DNA of 64,000 nucleotides from Pantoea sp. Ap-967 (GCF_011752565.1 NZ_VWXK01000011.1:1-64000); one strand, 5' to 3'; numbered from the stretch's first letter, positions 1 to 10,800 are shown. Notes: a model not told the origin generated them from the letters alone. Numbers and translations: made by a program.

Positions 1-62
1 TGAAACGATGCATCGCCGATGGTAGTGTGGGGTTTCCCCATGTGAGAGTAGGTCATCGTCAA
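1..62 (+). rRNA. rrf: 5S ribosomal RNA, 3' part
   Basis: The window opens inside a 5S rRNA. The bases GATGGTAGTGTGGGG, the following TTTCCCCATGTGAGAG and the end GTAGGTCATCGTCAAG match the 3' half of gammaproteobacterial 5S rRNA. The 5' part lies outside the window, so an rRNA operon ends here. The exact 3' end is uncertain by a few bases. Confidence 0.9.
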
Positions 63-74
63 GATTCATTTCGC

Positions 75-110
75 AAAACCCCTATCTGCGCGAGCAGGTA
101 GGGGTTTTGT
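75..110 (+). terminator. rRNA operon terminator
   Basis: An inverted repeat with arms ACCCCTA-TCTGC and GCAGG-TAGGGGT and a short GCGA-type loop is flanked by AAAA and TTTT. It lies just downstream of the 5S rRNA and is the expected intrinsic terminator of the rRNA operon. Confidence 0.85.
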
Positions 111-142
111 CTTTTCTGGCGTTTAATTTCTTGAGATACGCG

Positions 143-222
143 GCGCCTGGCCGATCGCCTCGCGAGCTTTGCTCGCTCCTACCAGGTTGGGCACCCATCC
201 CGCAGGGGATCGCGAGGCGCTG
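143..222. repeat. REP-like intergenic repeat
   Basis: The stretch between the rRNA terminator and birA contains the GCTCGCTCCTACCAGG core typical of Pseudomonas REP elements. It also has GC-rich inverted segments around GCCTCGCGA and GGGATCGCGAGGCGC. The 180-base gap holds no convincing gene. An open frame upstream of birA reads through this repeat. Confidence 0.45.
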
Positions 223-292
223 GCAGCCCTTTTCCTATGCAAGCCAACGACCCCTAGCTATCATGCCAGCCTTATTCCAAGTCGAGACTGGC

Positions 293-1252
293 ATGCTGAA
301 GTTGTTGAATCTCCTCAAGGATGGCCGGTTCCATTCCGGAGAAGCCTTGGGGGCAGCCCTCGGGGTAAGTCGCAGCGCCGTTTGGAAGCAGCTGCAGCAC
401 CTGGAAAGTGAGTTGAACCTCTCCATTCATAAAGTGCGTGGTCGAGGCTATCAATTGGCCGCACCATTGGCCTTGCTCGATGCCCAGGCGATTGCTGCGG
501 CGGCTGAGGGCGAGCAGTGGCCCGTATTCATCCATGACACCATCGATTCGACCAATGCCGAGGGCCTGCGCCTTGCCGGCGAAGGCCAGGTTGCGCCGTT
601 CCTGGTCTTGGCAGAGCGCCAGAGTGCCGGCCGCGGTCGTCGCGGCCGCATGTGGGTAAGCCCTTTCGCTGAAAACCTTTACTACAGCCTGGTGCTGCGG
701 GTTGAAGGTGGCATGCGCCAGCTCGAAGGCTTGAGCCTGGTGGTGGGTTTGGCGGTCATGCGCACCCTGCAGGCTTTCGGTGTAAAAGATGTCGGCCTCA
801 AATGGCCCAACGATGTGCTCGTGGGCGGCCAGAAAATTACCGGGATACTCCTGGAGCTGGTCGGCGACCCGGCGGATGTGTGCCATGTGGTGCTGGGTAT
901 CGGCATCAATGTGAACATGCAGGCCAATGAGCAGGTCGATCAGCAGTGGACCTCCATGCGCCGTGAAGTGGGTGCGACAATTGATCGCAATCGCCTCGTG
1001 GCCATGCTCAGCCAGCAGCTGCAGCATGAGTTGGCGCGCCATCGCCGCTACGGTTTCGCGGCCTTCCAGGAAGAATGGGAGCAGGCGCATCTGTGGCAGG
1101 GCTGCAAGGTGTCGCTGATTGCCGGAACCACCCGAATCGATGGTGTGGTGCTGGGTGTGGACGGGCAGGGCGGTTTGCGCCTTGAGGTCGATGGCGTGGA
1201 GAAGAGCTTCAGTGGTGGTGAGCTCAGTTTGAGGTTGCGTGATGATTCTTGA
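293..1252 (+). CDS. birA: Bifunctional biotin-protein ligase / biotin operon repressor BirA
   Basis: This 319-residue protein activates biotin to biotinyl-AMP and transfers it to the carboxyl-carrier subunit of acetyl-CoA carboxylase. In family members with an N-terminal winged helix it also represses bio genes. That helix is visible ([14 protein letters not shown], about residues 25-38). The ligase core has the biotin/ATP loop GRGRRGR near residue 115, KWPNDV, and GIGINVN. The start at 293 is chosen because it begins directly at the DNA-binding domain. An upstream open extension to 107 would be translated from REP-like sequence. The gene overlaps the next one, coaX, by 11 bases. Confidence 0.95.
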   Translation: MLKLLNLLKDGRFHSGEALGAALGVSRSAVWKQLQHLESELNLSIHKVRGRGYQLAAPLALLDAQAIAAAAEGEQWPVFIHDTIDSTNAEGLRLAGEGQVAPFLVLAERQSAGRGRRGRMWVSPFAENLYYSLVLRVEGGMRQLEGLSLVVGLAVMRTLQAFGVKDVGLKWPNDVLVGGQKITGILLELVGDPADVCHVVLGIGINVNMQANEQVDQQWTSMRREVGATIDRNRLVAMLSQQLQHELARHRRYGFAAFQEEWEQAHLWQGCKVSLIAGTTRIDGVVLGVDGQGGLRLEVDGVEKSFSGGELSLRLRDDS

Positions 1253-1991
1253 GCTCGATTGCGGGAACAGCTTTATCAAGTGGCGTGTCATCCACGCGGC
1301 TGACGCCACGATCGTCGGCGGTGGCATTGTCGATGCCGACCAAGCGCTGGTCGATCAAGTCAGTGCGCTGGCAGTGCTGCGCCTCACCGGTTGCCGAATT
1401 GTCAGTGTGCGCAGCGAGGAAGAAACCGCTGCCCTCTGTGCCCTGATTGCCAAGGCATTCTCGGTCACGGCGCGGGTAGCCGAGCCTGCCCAGCAGATGG
1501 CCGGGGTGCGCAATGGCTATGAAGACTACCAGCGCCTGGGCATGGATCGTTGGCTGGCTGCGCTTGGGGCGTTCCACCTGGCCAAGGGGGCCTGCCTGGT
1601 GATCGACCTGGGCACTGCGGCGAAAGCTGATTTCGTCGCCGCGGACGGCGAGCACCTGGGGGGCTACATCTGCCCGGGCATGCCTTTGATGCGCAGCCAG
1701 CTGCGTACCCACACCCGGCGGATTCGCTACGACGATGCCTCGGCCGAACGCGCCCTGAGCAGCCTGGCACCTGGGCGTTCGACGGTCGAAGCCGTCGAGC
1801 GTGGTTGCGTGTTGATGTTGCAGGGTTTTGCCCGTACCCAGCTGGAGCAGGCAAAGGCGCTGTGGGGGGATGATTTCACCGTGTTCCTTACCGGCGGTGA
1901 TGCGCCGCTGGTCCGCGAGGCTGCGCCGCAGGCGCGTATCGTTCCCGACTTGGTATTCGTTGGCCTGGCAATGGCCTGCCCATTGAGCTGA
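1242..1991 (+). CDS. coaX: Type III pantothenate kinase
   Basis: CoaX phosphorylates pantothenate, the first step of coenzyme A synthesis. The 249-residue product is normal for type III enzymes of the ASKHA fold. It has the N-terminal phosphate loop [10 protein letters not shown], the [10 protein letters not shown] motif in place of the usual DxGTA, and the substrate-site [12 protein letters not shown] codon 3 bases upstream is an alternative start. The birA-coaX overlap is a known pseudomonad arrangement and implies translational coupling. Confidence 0.95.
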   Translation: MILELDCGNSFIKWRVIHAADATIVGGGIVDADQALVDQVSALAVLRLTGCRIVSVRSEEETAALCALIAKAFSVTARVAEPAQQMAGVRNGYEDYQRLGMDRWLAALGAFHLAKGACLVIDLGTAAKADFVAADGEHLGGYICPGMPLMRSQLRTHTRRIRYDDASAERALSSLAPGRSTVEAVERGCVLMLQGFARTQLEQAKALWGDDFTVFLTGGDAPLVREAAPQARIVPDLVFVGLAMACPLS

Positions 1992-1998
1992 GGTGCTT

Positions 1999-2421
1999 AT
2001 GCGTTGGTTGTTTCTGCTGTTGCTGGTGCTCAACGTCTTCTATTACGTCTGGCACCAACAGGAAGCCCCGCTCAAGGCCAAGGATGTAGCGCCGCTGTCG
2101 CTCTATAAAGGAAGCCAGCAGGAAATCCGCCTGTTACGCGAAACGGGCTCCGCTACGCCCCGGCGCCGGGATGAATGCCTGGTAGTCGGTGGCCTGGCGC
2201 GGCGCGAACAGCTCGATGAGCTGCGCCAACGCCTGCTGAGCCTGGATATTTCGGCTTTGCCAGTGTCTGGGCAGCTGCCAGGAGCAGATGGCTTGTGGCT
2301 CAAGATTGCCCCTGAAAGCGAGCGTTTGCTGGACCAAACCGTCCTCGCCACTCTTTCCAACGATTTCAAAGACTTAAAACATAAAATTATTTTCTGCCAG
2401 GGTATTGCAACTGGCGAATAG
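1999..2421 (+). CDS. Small inner-membrane-anchored protein, possibly SPOR-like
   Basis: This 140-residue protein starts with a single hydrophobic segment (RWLFLLLLVLNVFYYVW), likely a signal anchor with the rest in the periplasm. The soluble part carries ECLVVGGLARREQLDELRQRL followed by LPGADGLWLKI and FCQGIA. That alternation resembles SPOR peptidoglycan-binding domains, but I am not certain of the match. It sits 7 bases after coaX and is probably its last operon partner. ATG at 1999 is preferred over GTG at 1993. Function unknown. Confidence 0.8.
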   Translation: MRWLFLLLLVLNVFYYVWHQQEAPLKAKDVAPLSLYKGSQQEIRLLRETGSATPRRRDECLVVGGLARREQLDELRQRLLSLDISALPVSGQLPGADGLWLKIAPESERLLDQTVLATLSNDFKDLKHKIIFCQGIATGE

Positions 2422-2532
2422 CTTGATAGAATGGCGCCCGCTTCACAGGGAACACCACTTAGGTGGCAGAACTGGAAGCGAGTGTCAAAGCAGCTAAGTT
2501 TCAGATTTGATTGAAAAAATTTGAAAAAAAGC

Positions 2533-2561
2533 TTGACACTAGGACGGCAGCAACATAGAAT
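2533..2561 (+). promoter_or_regulatory. Sigma70 promoter of the tRNA-tufA unit
   Basis: A consensus -35 TTGACA (2533-2538) and -10 TAGAAT (2556-2561) are separated by 17 bases. They are followed by a GC-rich discriminator (GCCGGCC), as expected for a stable-RNA promoter under growth-rate control. The tRNA-Tyr gene starts 14 bases downstream. Confidence 0.85.
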
Positions 2562-2574
2562 GCCGGCCACATCT

Positions 2575-2658
2575 GGAGGGATTCCCGAGCGGTCAAAGGG
2601 GACGGACTGTAAATCCGTTGCGAGAGCTTCGAAGGTTCGAATCCTTCTCCCTCCACCA
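2575..2658 (+). tRNA. tRNA-Tyr (GTA)
   Basis: An 84-base class II tRNA with long variable arm. The acceptor stem is GGAGGGA/TCCCTCC, the anticodon GTA lies in GGACTGTAAATCC, the T-arm is GGTTCGAATCC, and the 3' CCA is encoded. It is the first gene of a tRNA-tRNA-tRNA-tuf transcript. Confidence 0.97.
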
Positions 2659-2682
2659 GTTTTAGCGAGAGCCGCAAGCTCC

Positions 2683-2756
<74 letters not shown>

Positions 2757-2785
2757 AGTTTGCTGGATTTTGCACAAAGTGTTTC

Positions 2786-2861
2786 GCTCTTGTAGCTCAG
2801 TTGGTAGAGCACACCCTTGGTAAGGGTGAGGTCAGCGGTTCAAGTCCGCTCAAGAGCTCCA
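2786..2861 (+). tRNA. tRNA-Thr (GGT)
   Basis: A 76-base tRNA with acceptor stem GCTCTTG/CAAGAGC. The anticodon stem CACCC/GGGTG encloses loop TTGGTAA, giving anticodon GGT. CCA is encoded. It ends 78 bases before tufA and is probably cotranscribed with it. Confidence 0.96.
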
Positions 2862-2939
2862 TATAAACAAGGCAGATATGAAAATATCTGCCTTTGTTTT
2901 ATCAGCGTAAGACTATTTCTTCTGCGGAGGATTGTATCG

Positions 2940-4133
2940 ATGGCTAAGGAAAAGTTTGATCGTTCTCTTCCCCACGTCAACGTCGGCACTATCGGCCACG
3001 TCGACCACGGTAAGACCACTCTGACCGCAGCTCTGACTCGCGTCTGCTCCGAAGTTTTCGGTTCGGCAGTCGTTGAGTTCGACAAGATCGACTCGGCTCC
3101 GGAAGAAAAAGCGCGCGGTATCACCATCAACACCGCTCACGTCGAGTACAACTCGAACATTCGTCACTACGCTCACGTTGACTGCCCAGGTCACGCTGAC
3201 TACGTGAAGAACATGATCACCGGTGCTGCCCAGATGGACGGCGCGATCCTGGTTTGCTCGGCCGCCGATGGTCCGATGCCACAAACCCGTGAGCACATCC
3301 TGCTGTCCCGTCAGGTTGGCGTTCCGTACATCGTGGTCTTCCTGAACAAGGCTGACCTGGTAGACGACGCTGAGCTGCTGGAACTGGTCGAGATGGAAGT
3401 TCGCGACCTGCTGTCCACCTACGACTTCCCAGGCGACGACACCCCGATCATCATCGGTTCGGCTCGTATGGCGCTGGAAGGCAAAGACGACAACGAAATG
3501 GGCACTACCGCTGTTAAGAAGCTGGTAGAAACTCTGGATGCCTACATCCCTGAGCCAGTTCGTGCCATCGACCAGCCATTCCTGATGCCGATCGAAGACG
3601 TATTCTCGATCTCGGGTCGTGGTACCGTTGTTACCGGCCGTATCGAGCGTGGTATCGTCAAGGTTCAAGACCCACTGGAAATCGTTGGTCTGCGTGACAC
3701 CACCACCACCACCTGCACCGGCGTTGAGATGTTCCGCAAGCTGCTGGACGAAGGTCGTGCTGGCGAGAACTGCGGCGTTCTGCTGCGTGGTACCAAGCGT
3801 GACGACGTTGAGCGTGGCCAGGTTCTGGTCAAGCCAGGTTCGGTCAAGCCGCACACCAAGTTCACCGCAGAAGTCTACGTTCTGTCGAAGGAAGAAGGCG
3901 GTCGTCACACTCCGTTCTTCAAAGGCTACCGTCCTCAGTTCTACTTCCGTACCACTGACGTGACCGGTAACTGCGAACTGCCGGAAGGCGTTGAAATGGT
4001 AATGCCAGGCGACAACATCCAAATGGTTGTCACCCTGATCAAGACCATCGCAATGGAAGACGGTCTGCGCTTCGCCATCCGTGAAGGCGGTCGTACCGTC
4101 GGCGCCGGCGTCGTAGCAAAGATTATTGAATAA
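2940..4133 (+). CDS. tufA: Elongation factor Tu (first copy)
   Basis: EF-Tu delivers aminoacyl-tRNA to the ribosomal A site as a GTPase. The 397-residue protein has the G1 loop GHVDHGKT, the switch I segment [12 protein letters not shown], the G3 motif DCPGHADY and NKADLVDD (NKxD), followed by the two beta-barrel domains. It starts at ATG after a GGAGG site. The protein is the same as that of the second copy at 19527. The DNA is identical through almost the entire gene and differs only near the two ends. Confidence 0.98.
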   Translation: MAKEKFDRSLPHVNVGTIGHVDHGKTTLTAALTRVCSEVFGSAVVEFDKIDSAPEEKARGITINTAHVEYNSNIRHYAHVDCPGHADYVKNMITGAAQMDGAILVCSAADGPMPQTREHILLSRQVGVPYIVVFLNKADLVDDAELLELVEMEVRDLLSTYDFPGDDTPIIIGSARMALEGKDDNEMGTTAVKKLVETLDAYIPEPVRAIDQPFLMPIEDVFSISGRGTVVTGRIERGIVKVQDPLEIVGLRDTTTTTCTGVEMFRKLLDEGRAGENCGVLLRGTKRDDVERGQVLVKPGSVKPHTKFTAEVYVLSKEEGGRHTPFFKGYRPQFYFRTTDVTGNCELPEGVEMVMPGDNIQMVVTLIKTIAMEDGLRFAIREGGRTVGAGVVAKIIE

Positions 4134-4137
4134 GTAG

Positions 4138-4165
4138 TTGATTTCTTTGATCGGGCCGGTATAAT
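4138..4165 (+). promoter_or_regulatory. Promoter of tRNA-Trp-secE-nusG
   Basis: TTGATT (4138-4143) and a perfect TATAAT (4160-4165) are separated by 16 bases. The region lies directly after the tufA stop and 22 bases before tRNA-Trp. The -10 box sits in the loop of a small inverted repeat, GCCGG...CCGGC (4155-4172). Confidence 0.75.
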
Positions 4166-4187
4166 AGCCGGCCTGATACAGCGTTAC

Positions 4188-4263
4188 AGGTCAGTAGCTC
4201 AATTGGCAGAGCGACGGTCTCCAAAACCGTAGGTTGGGGGTTCGATTCCCTCCTGACCTGCCA
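4188..4263 (+). tRNA. tRNA-Trp (CCA)
   Basis: A 76-base tRNA with acceptor stem AGGTCAG/CTGACCT, discriminator G and encoded CCA. The anticodon arm ACGGTCTCCAAAACCGT gives anticodon CCA. It sits just upstream of secE, the usual gammaproteobacterial arrangement. Confidence 0.97.
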
Positions 4264-4307
4264 TTTCACCTCGGTGTGATGGCTTTCTTCTTACAGGATC
4301 CTCCTCG

Positions 4308-4676
4308 ATGACTCCCAAAACTGAAGCCCAAGATTCGCGTTTCGATCTGTTCAAGTGGCTGGCTGTAGTGGCTTTGGTGGTTGTCGGTGTCGTGGGTAAT
4401 CAGTATTACTCCGCATCCCCGATCCTGTACCGCGTCCTTGCACTTCTCGCCCTGGCTGCTGTCGCTGGCTTCGTAGCCCTGCAGACCGCGAAGGGTAAGT
4501 CGTTCTTTACGCTGGCGAAGGAAGCGCGTGCCGAGATTCGTAAAGTCGTGTGGCCGACCCGCCAGGAAACCACCCAGACCACGCTGATTGTCGTGGCTGT
4601 CGTGCTGGTTATGGCACTGCTGCTGTGGGGTCTTGATTCCCTGCTCGGCTGGGCGGTCTCCCTGATCGTTGGCTAA
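4308..4676 (+). CDS. secE: Preprotein translocase subunit SecE
   Basis: SecE clamps SecY in the inner-membrane Sec translocon. The 122-residue protein is the long, three-transmembrane form seen in enterics and pseudomonads. Hydrophobic segments lie at about residues 14-32, 38-58 and 92-118. Before the last is the conserved amphipathic stretch EIRKVVWPTRQE. It starts 44 bases after tRNA-Trp and 9 bases separate it from nusG. Confidence 0.97.
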   Translation: MTPKTEAQDSRFDLFKWLAVVALVVVGVVGNQYYSASPILYRVLALLALAAVAGFVALQTAKGKSFFTLAKEARAEIRKVVWPTRQETTQTTLIVVAVVLVMALLLWGLDSLLGWAVSLIVG

Positions 4677-4685
4677 AGGTGTCCC

Positions 4686-5219
4686 GTGGCTAAGCGTTGG
4701 TATGTTGTGCATGCTTACTCGGGTTACGAGAAGCATGTAATGCGCTCCCTGATCGAGCGCGTCAAGCTGGCTGGCATGGAAGACGGTTTCGGCGAGATCT
4801 TGGTTCCGACCGAAGAAGTCGTTGAGATGCGCAATGGCCAGAAGCGCAAGAGTGAGCGTAAATTCTTCCCTGGCTATGTACTGGTCCAGATGGAGATGAA
4901 CGAAGGGACTTGGCACTTGGTCAAGGACACCCCTCGTGTGATGGGCTTTATCGGCGGCACGGCAGACAAGCCTGCGCCAATCACCGATAAAGAAGCCGAG
5001 GCTATCCTGCGTCGCGTTGCCGACGGCAGCGACAAGCCGAAGCCGAAGACGCTGTTCGAGCCAGGTGAAGTGGTTCGAGTCATTGACGGTCCGTTCGCTG
5101 ACTTCAATGGTAGTGTCGAAGAGGTTAACTACGAAAAGAGCCGCCTGCAGGTTGCAGTGCTCATTTTCGGTCGCTCTACTCCGGTGGAGCTCGAGTTCAG
5201 CCAGGTCGAAAAGGTCTAG
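4686..5219 (+). CDS. nusG: Transcription termination/antitermination factor NusG
   Basis: NusG binds RNA polymerase, suppresses pausing and links it to Rho or the ribosome. The 177-residue product has the NGN domain ([15 protein letters not shown] at the start, FFPGYVLVQ in the middle). The C-terminal KOW domain contains [16 protein letters not shown]. Translation begins with GTG in the secE-proximal AGGTGTCCC context. It is followed by an intrinsic terminator. Confidence 0.97.
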   Translation: MAKRWYVVHAYSGYEKHVMRSLIERVKLAGMEDGFGEILVPTEEVVEMRNGQKRKSERKFFPGYVLVQMEMNEGTWHLVKDTPRVMGFIGGTADKPAPITDKEAEAILRRVADGSDKPKPKTLFEPGEVVRVIDGPFADFNGSVEEVNYEKSRLQVAVLIFGRSTPVELEFSQVEKV

Positions 5220-5238
5220 GCGGACACAGCATCCCATA

Positions 5239-5267
5239 CCCCGCAGCCCTGTGTGCTGCGGGGTTTT
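5239..5267 (+). terminator. nusG terminator
   Basis: The stem CCCCGCAGC/GCTGCGGGG with a six-base loop is followed by TTTTGTC. It separates secE-nusG from the rplKAJL-rpoBC operon. The 120-base intergenic region must also contain the rplK promoter, which I could not place with confidence. Confidence 0.85.
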
Positions 5268-5338
5268 GTCGTCACTGGGATAAAACGCAAGTCATCCGGG
5301 GAGCCATCTGGCGTTCGTACCCGATTTTGGAGTAGCTC

Positions 5339-5770
5339 ATGGCTAAGAAGATTCAGGCTTACATCAAGCTGCAAGTTAAGGCCGGCCAGGCCAACCCAAG
5401 CCCACCCGTTGGTCCAGCTCTGGGCCAACACGGTGTGAACATCATGGAATTCTGCAAGGCCTTCAACGCCCGTACCCAGGGTCAAGAAGCCGGCCTGCCG
5501 ACTCCAGTAATCATCACTGTTTACAGCGACCGTAGCTTCACCTTCGAGACCAAGAGCACCCCTGCCTCGGTTCTGCTGAAGAAAGCTGCTGGCCTGACCA
5601 GTGGTTCGGCTCGCCCGAACACCGTTAAAGTCGGTACCGTTACCCGTGCTCAGCTGGAAGATATCGCCAAGGCTAAACAGGCTGATCTGACCGCCGCTGA
5701 CCTGGACGCAGCTGTACGCACCATCGCTGGCTCTGCCCGCAGCATGGGCCTGAACGTGGAGGGTGTGTAA
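5339..5770 (+). CDS. rplK: 50S ribosomal protein L11
   Basis: L11 forms the base of the GTPase-associated centre on 23S rRNA and is needed for RelA activation. The 143-residue protein shows the proline-rich N-terminal segment [17 protein letters not shown], the thiostrepton-site region, and an RNA-binding C-terminus ending [15 protein letters not shown] site precedes the ATG. Its last base overlaps the ATG of rplA. Confidence 0.98.
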   Translation: MAKKIQAYIKLQVKAGQANPSPPVGPALGQHGVNIMEFCKAFNARTQGQEAGLPTPVIITVYSDRSFTFETKSTPASVLLKKAAGLTSGSARPNTVKVGTVTRAQLEDIAKAKQADLTAADLDAAVRTIAGSARSMGLNVEGV

Positions 5771-6465
5771 TGGCTAAGCTGACCAAGCGCCAAAAGGCAA
5801 TCGCCGAGAAAATCGAAGCAGGCAAGGCCTACAACTTCGAAGAAGCCGCAACCCTGCTCGCTTCGCTGCCGGCTGCCAAATTCGTAGAGTCCTACGACAT
5901 CGCCGTTAACCTCGGTGTTGACCCACGTAAATCCGACCAGGTCGTTCGTAGCGCTACCGTGCTGCCACACGGCACTGGCAAGACCGTACGTGTTGCTGTC
6001 TTCACCCAGGGTCCAGCTGCTGAAGCCGCTCTGGCTGCCGGCGCTGACCGCGTAGGTATGGACGATCTGGCTGCCGAAATGAAAGGCGGCGACCTGAACT
6101 ATGACGTCGTCATCGCATCGCCTGATGCCATGCGCGTTGTAGGTCAGCTGGGTCAGGTTCTGGGTCCTCGCGGCCTGATGCCTAACCCGAAAGTAGGTAC
6201 CGTGACTCCAGACGTAGCCGGCGCTGTCAAAAACGCCAAGGCTGGTCAGGTTCGCTACCGTACCGACAAGAACGGTATCATCCACACCTCCGTTGGCAAA
6301 ATCGGCTTCGAAGCTGACAAGCTGAAGGAAAACGTTGAAGCCCTGATCGCTGACCTGAAGCGTATCAAGCCAGCTTCCTCGAAAGGTATCTACGTTAAGC
6401 GTGTTACCCTGAGCACCACCATGGGCCCAGGTCTGGTCATCGATCAGAGCTCGCTGAACGTGTAA
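5770..6465 (+). CDS. rplA: 50S ribosomal protein L1
   Basis: L1 forms the mobile stalk near the E site and, in the family, represses its own L11-L1 mRNA. The 231-residue sequence contains the conserved [15 protein letters not shown] motif and the RNA-binding N- and C-terminal halves. It overlaps the rplK stop in a TAATG arrangement, consistent with coupled translation. Confidence 0.98.
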   Translation: MAKLTKRQKAIAEKIEAGKAYNFEEAATLLASLPAAKFVESYDIAVNLGVDPRKSDQVVRSATVLPHGTGKTVRVAVFTQGPAAEAALAAGADRVGMDDLAAEMKGGDLNYDVVIASPDAMRVVGQLGQVLGPRGLMPNPKVGTVTPDVAGAVKNAKAGQVRYRTDKNGIIHTSVGKIGFEADKLKENVEALIADLKRIKPASSKGIYVKRVTLSTTMGPGLVIDQSSLNV

Positions 6466-6662
6466 GAACTTGGTGGCGCGACCTGTCGCGCCACCCGCAA
6501 AAATTGGGGTCCCTGCCTGGCGGGGGCTATCCAAGACCGTAGGCGGCGCAAGCCTTAAAACCCCAGCCCACGCAGATGGTGCTCCCGATTCGTTACCGAA
6601 TCAGACACCAAAACGACATCCGGCTTCGGCCAGATGAAACGGTAAAAACCAGGAGTAAACCC
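6466..6662 (+). ncRNA. L10 operon mRNA leader
   Basis: The 197 bases between rplA and rplJ fit the structured L10 leader, where L10-(L7/L12) binds to repress rplJL-rpoBC. Visible structure includes a strong hairpin (GGTGGCGCGA...TCGCGCCACC, just after rplA) and further paired GC-rich segments. A purine-rich AGGAG site precedes the GTG start of rplJ. Assignment rests on position and structure. An Rfam L10_leader covariance search would decide it. Confidence 0.7.
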
Positions 6663-7163
6663 GTGGCAATTAAACTCGAAGACAAGAAGGCCATCGTCGC
6701 TGAAGTCAACGAGGCTGCCAAAGTCGCTCTGTCCGCTGTCGTGGCCGATGCCCGTGGTGTGACTGTAGGCGCAATGACCGGACTCCGTAAAGAGGCCCGC
6801 GAAGCTGGCGTATACGTGCGTGTCGTACGTAACACCCTGCTCAAGCGCGCTGTTGAAGGCACCGAATTTTCGATCCTCAACGACGCGTTCAAAGGCCCGA
6901 CCCTGATTGCTTTCTCCAACGAACACCCGGGCGCTGCTGCTCGTCTGTTCAAAGAGTTCGCCAAGGGTCAGGACAAGTTCGAGATCAAGGCAGCTGCGTT
7001 TGACGGCAATTTCATTGCAGCGAACCAGATCGACGTGTTGGCTACCCTGCCGACCCGCGACGAAGCTATTGCGAAACTGATGAGCGTGATCCAAGGCGCT
7101 ACCAGCAAGCTGGCTCGTACTCTGGCAGCCATTCGCGACCAGAAAGAAGCTACCGCTGCCTAA
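6663..7163 (+). CDS. rplJ: 50S ribosomal protein L10
   Basis: L10 anchors L7/L12 dimers to the ribosome stalk. The 166-residue protein starts at GTG ([15 protein letters not shown]), 7 bases after AGGAG. An in-frame ATG at 6576 lies inside the leader and is rejected. The conserved segments [15 protein letters not shown] and the alanine-rich C-terminal stalk helix are present. Confidence 0.97.
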   Translation: MAIKLEDKKAIVAEVNEAAKVALSAVVADARGVTVGAMTGLRKEAREAGVYVRVVRNTLLKRAVEGTEFSILNDAFKGPTLIAFSNEHPGAAARLFKEFAKGQDKFEIKAAAFDGNFIAANQIDVLATLPTRDEAIAKLMSVIQGATSKLARTLAAIRDQKEATAA

Positions 7164-7241
7164 GGCACGCGAAACTCTTTCAAAATCATACGTTTAATTT
7201 GATGGCTGCGTAGGCTGTCACCCCAATACAGGATTTAAGTC

Positions 7242-7607
7242 ATGTCTCTGACTAACGAACAAATCATCGAAGCAATCGGCCAGAAAACCGTTCTGGAAGT
7301 TGTTGAGCTGATCAAAGCAATGGAAGAAACCTTCGGCGTTACCGCTGCTGTTGCCGCTGCTGGCCCAGCTGCTGCTGCTGCCGTTGTTGAAGAGCAGACC
7401 GAGTTCAACGTTGTTCTGGTTGAAGCCGGCGACAAGAAAGTGAACGTGATCAAAGCCGTTCGCGAACTGACCGGTCTGGGCCTGAAAGAAGCCAAAGAGA
7501 AAGTCGACGGCGCTCCTCAGGTTGTAGCTGAAGGCGTTTCGAAAGAAGCCGCTGAAGACGCTAAGAAGAAGCTGGAAGAAGCAGGCGCTAAAGTCGAGCT
7601 GAAGTAA
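7242..7607 (+). CDS. rplL: 50S ribosomal protein L7/L12
   Basis: L7/L12 forms the flexible stalk that recruits translational GTPases. The 121-residue acidic protein has the N-terminal dimerisation part, an alanine-rich hinge near residues 35-50, and the conserved C-terminal domain ([20 protein letters not shown]). It is followed by an attenuator before rpoB. Confidence 0.98.
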
Positions 7608-7652
7608 TCTCGACTTTGCGATGCCAGCCTGAGCGTTGAGCGAAAGGCTGAT

Positions 7653-7683
7653 GGCTGGTGGCTTATGCCACCGGCCTTTTTCC
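7653..7683 (+). terminator. rplL-rpoB attenuator
   Basis: The stem GGCTGGTGGC/GCCACCGGCC with loop TTAT is followed by TTTTT in the rplL-rpoB gap. By analogy with other gammaproteobacteria it is a partial terminator that lowers rpoBC expression relative to the ribosomal protein genes. The rest of the 219-base gap holds no gene. Confidence 0.8.
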
Positions 7684-7826
7684 GTTATTGGTGGCTGGTC
7701 AATCCGGCCCCGATAACACGCTGCAAGACACCCATGTGGGTGCGCAAACCAAGGGGTTTGCACGATTTTCTGGCTGCTCCCGCCGGGAGAAGCCAAACAA
7801 GCAGGTGACCAAGCTGGGGAACGCTG

Positions 7827-10800
7827 ATGGCTTACTCATACACTGAGAAAAAACGTATCCGCAAGGACTTTAGCAAGTTGCCGGACGTCATGGATGTGCC
7901 ATACCTTCTGGCCATCCAGCTGGATTCGTATCGCGAATTCCTGCAAGCGGGAGCATCCAAGGATCAGTTCCGTGACGTCGGCCTGCACGCGGCCTTCAAG
8001 TCGGTATTCCCGATCATCAGCTACTCCGGCAATGCTGCCCTGGAGTACGTAGGCTACCGCCTGGGCGATCCCGCCTTCGATGTGAAGGAATGTGTCCTGC
8101 GTGGCGTGACCTTCGCGGTCCCACTGCGGGTCAAGGTGCGCCTGATCATCTTCGACAAGGAATCGTCGAACAAAGCGATCAAGGACATCAAAGAGCAAGA
8201 AGTCTACATGGGTGAAATCCCCCTGATGACTGAGAACGGTACCTTCGTAATCAACGGTACCGAACGAGTAATCGTTTCCCAGCTGCACCGTTCGCCTGGT
8301 GTGTTCTTCGACCACGACCGTGGCAAGACGCACAGCTCCGGCAAGCTGCTGTACTCCGCTCGCATCATCCCTTACCGCGGTTCCTGGTTGGACTTCGAGT
8401 TCGACCCGAAAGACTGCGTGTTCGTGCGTATCGACCGTCGCCGCAAACTGCCGGCCTCGGTACTGCTGCGCGCGCTGGGCTATAGCACTGAAGAAGTGCT
8501 CAACACCTTCTACACCACCAACGTGTTCCACATTTCCGGCGAGAAACTCAGCCTGGAACTGGTGCCTCAGCGTCTGCGTGGTGAAGTTGCGGTCATGGAC
8601 ATCCTTGACGGCAGCGGCAAGGTCATCGTCGAGCAGGGCCGCCGTATTACCGCGCGCCACGTCAATCAGCTCGAGAAGGCCGGTGTCAGCCAGCTGGACG
8701 TGCCGATGGAGTACGTGCTCGGCCGCACCACCGCCAAGGCCATCGTTCACCCGGCCACCGGCGAGATCCTGGCCGAGTGCAACACCGAGCTGACCACCGA
8801 GCTGCTGATCAAGATCGCCAAGGCTCAGGTCGTTCGCATCGAGACCCTGTACACCAACGACATCGACTGCGGTCCGTTCATCTCGGATACCCTGAAGATC
8901 GACACCACCAGCAACCAGCTGGAAGCGTTGGTCGAGATCTACCGCATGATGCGTCCAGGCGAGCCGCCGACCAAGGATGCTGCCGAAACCCTGTTCAACA
9001 ACCTGTTCTTCAGCGCCGAGCGTTACGACCTGTCCGCCGTTGGCCGCATGAAGTTCAACCGTCGTATCGGTCGTACCGAGATCGAAGGTTCGGGCGTGCT
9101 GAGCAAGGAAGACATCGTCGAGGTTCTCAAGACCCTGGTCGATATCCGTAACGGCAAAGGCATCGTCGACGACATCGACCACCTGGGTAACCGTCGCGTT
9201 CGTTGCGTTGGCGAGATGGCCGAGAACCAGTTCCGCGTTGGCCTGGTACGTGTAGAGCGTGCGGTCAAGGAACGTCTGTCGATGGCCGAAAGCGAAGGCC
9301 TGATGCCGCAAGACCTGATCAACGCCAAGCCGGTAGCGGCGGCGGTGAAAGAGTTCTTCGGTTCCAGCCAGCTCTCGCAGTTCATGGACCAGAACAACCC
9401 GCTCTCCGAGATCACCCACAAGCGCCGCGTCTCCGCACTCGGCCCAGGTGGTCTGACCCGTGAGCGCGCCGGCTTCGAAGTCCGTGACGTACACCCGACC
9501 CACTACGGCCGCGTGTGCCCGATCGAGACTCCTGAAGGTCCGAACATCGGTCTGATCAACTCCCTGGCAGCCTATGCCCGCACCAACCAGTACGGCTTCC
9601 TGGAAAGCCCGTACCGCGTGGTGAAGGAAGGCGTTGTCAGCGACGACATCGTGTTCCTGTCGGCTATCGAAGAAGCCGATCACGTCATCGCCCAGGCTTC
9701 GGCCGCGATGAACGAGAAGAAGCAGCTGATCGATGAGCTGGTAGCCGTTCGTCACCTGAACGAATTCACCGTCAAGGCGCCGGAAGACGTCACCCTGATG
9801 GACGTTTCGCCGAAGCAGGTTGTTTCCGTTGCTGCCTCGCTGATTCCGTTCCTCGAGCACGACGACGCCAACCGTGCATTGATGGGTTCGAACATGCAGC
9901 GTCAGGCTGTACCAACCCTGCGTGCCGACAAGCCGCTGGTAGGTACCGGCATGGAGCGCAACGTTGCCCGTGACTCCGGTGTCTGCGTGGTTGCTCGCCG
10001 CGGTGGTGTGATCGACTCGGTCGACGCCAGCCGTATCGTTGTGCGCGTCAATGACGACGAAGTCGAGACCGGTGAAGCCGGTGTAGACATCTACAACCTG
10101 ACCAAGTACACCCGTTCGAACCAGAACACCTGCATCAACCAGCGTCCGCTGGTCAGCAAGGGTGACAAGGTCCAGCGCAGCGACATCATGGCCGACGGCC
10201 CGTCCACCGACATGGGTGAACTGGCTCTGGGTCAGAACATGCGCATCGCGTTCATGGCGTGGAACGGCTTCAACTTCGAAGACTCCATCTGCCTGTCCGA
10301 GCGTGTGGTTCAGGAAGACCGCTTCACCACGATCCACATCCAGGAACTGACCTGTGTGGCCCGTGACACCAAGCTTGGCCCAGAGGAAATCACTGCGGAC
10401 ATCCCGAACGTGGGTGAAGCTGCGCTGAACAAGCTGGACGAAGCCGGTATCGTCTACGTGGGTGCCGAAGTCGGCGCTGGCGACATCCTGGTCGGCAAGG
10501 TCACGCCAAAAGGCGAAACCCAGCTGACGCCGGAAGAAAAACTGCTGCGCGCAATCTTCGGTGAGAAGGCCAGCGACGTTAAGGACACCTCCCTGCGCGT
10601 GCCTACCGGCACCAAGGGTACCGTCATCGACGTACAGGTCTTCACCCGTGATGGCGTCGAGCGCGACAGCCGCGCCCTGGCCATCGAGAAGATGCAGCTG
10701 GACGAGATCCGCAAGGACCTCAACGAAGAGTTCCGCATCGTCGAAGGTGCAACCTTCGAACGTCTGCGTGCAGCCCTGAACGGCCAGGTGGTCGACGGTG

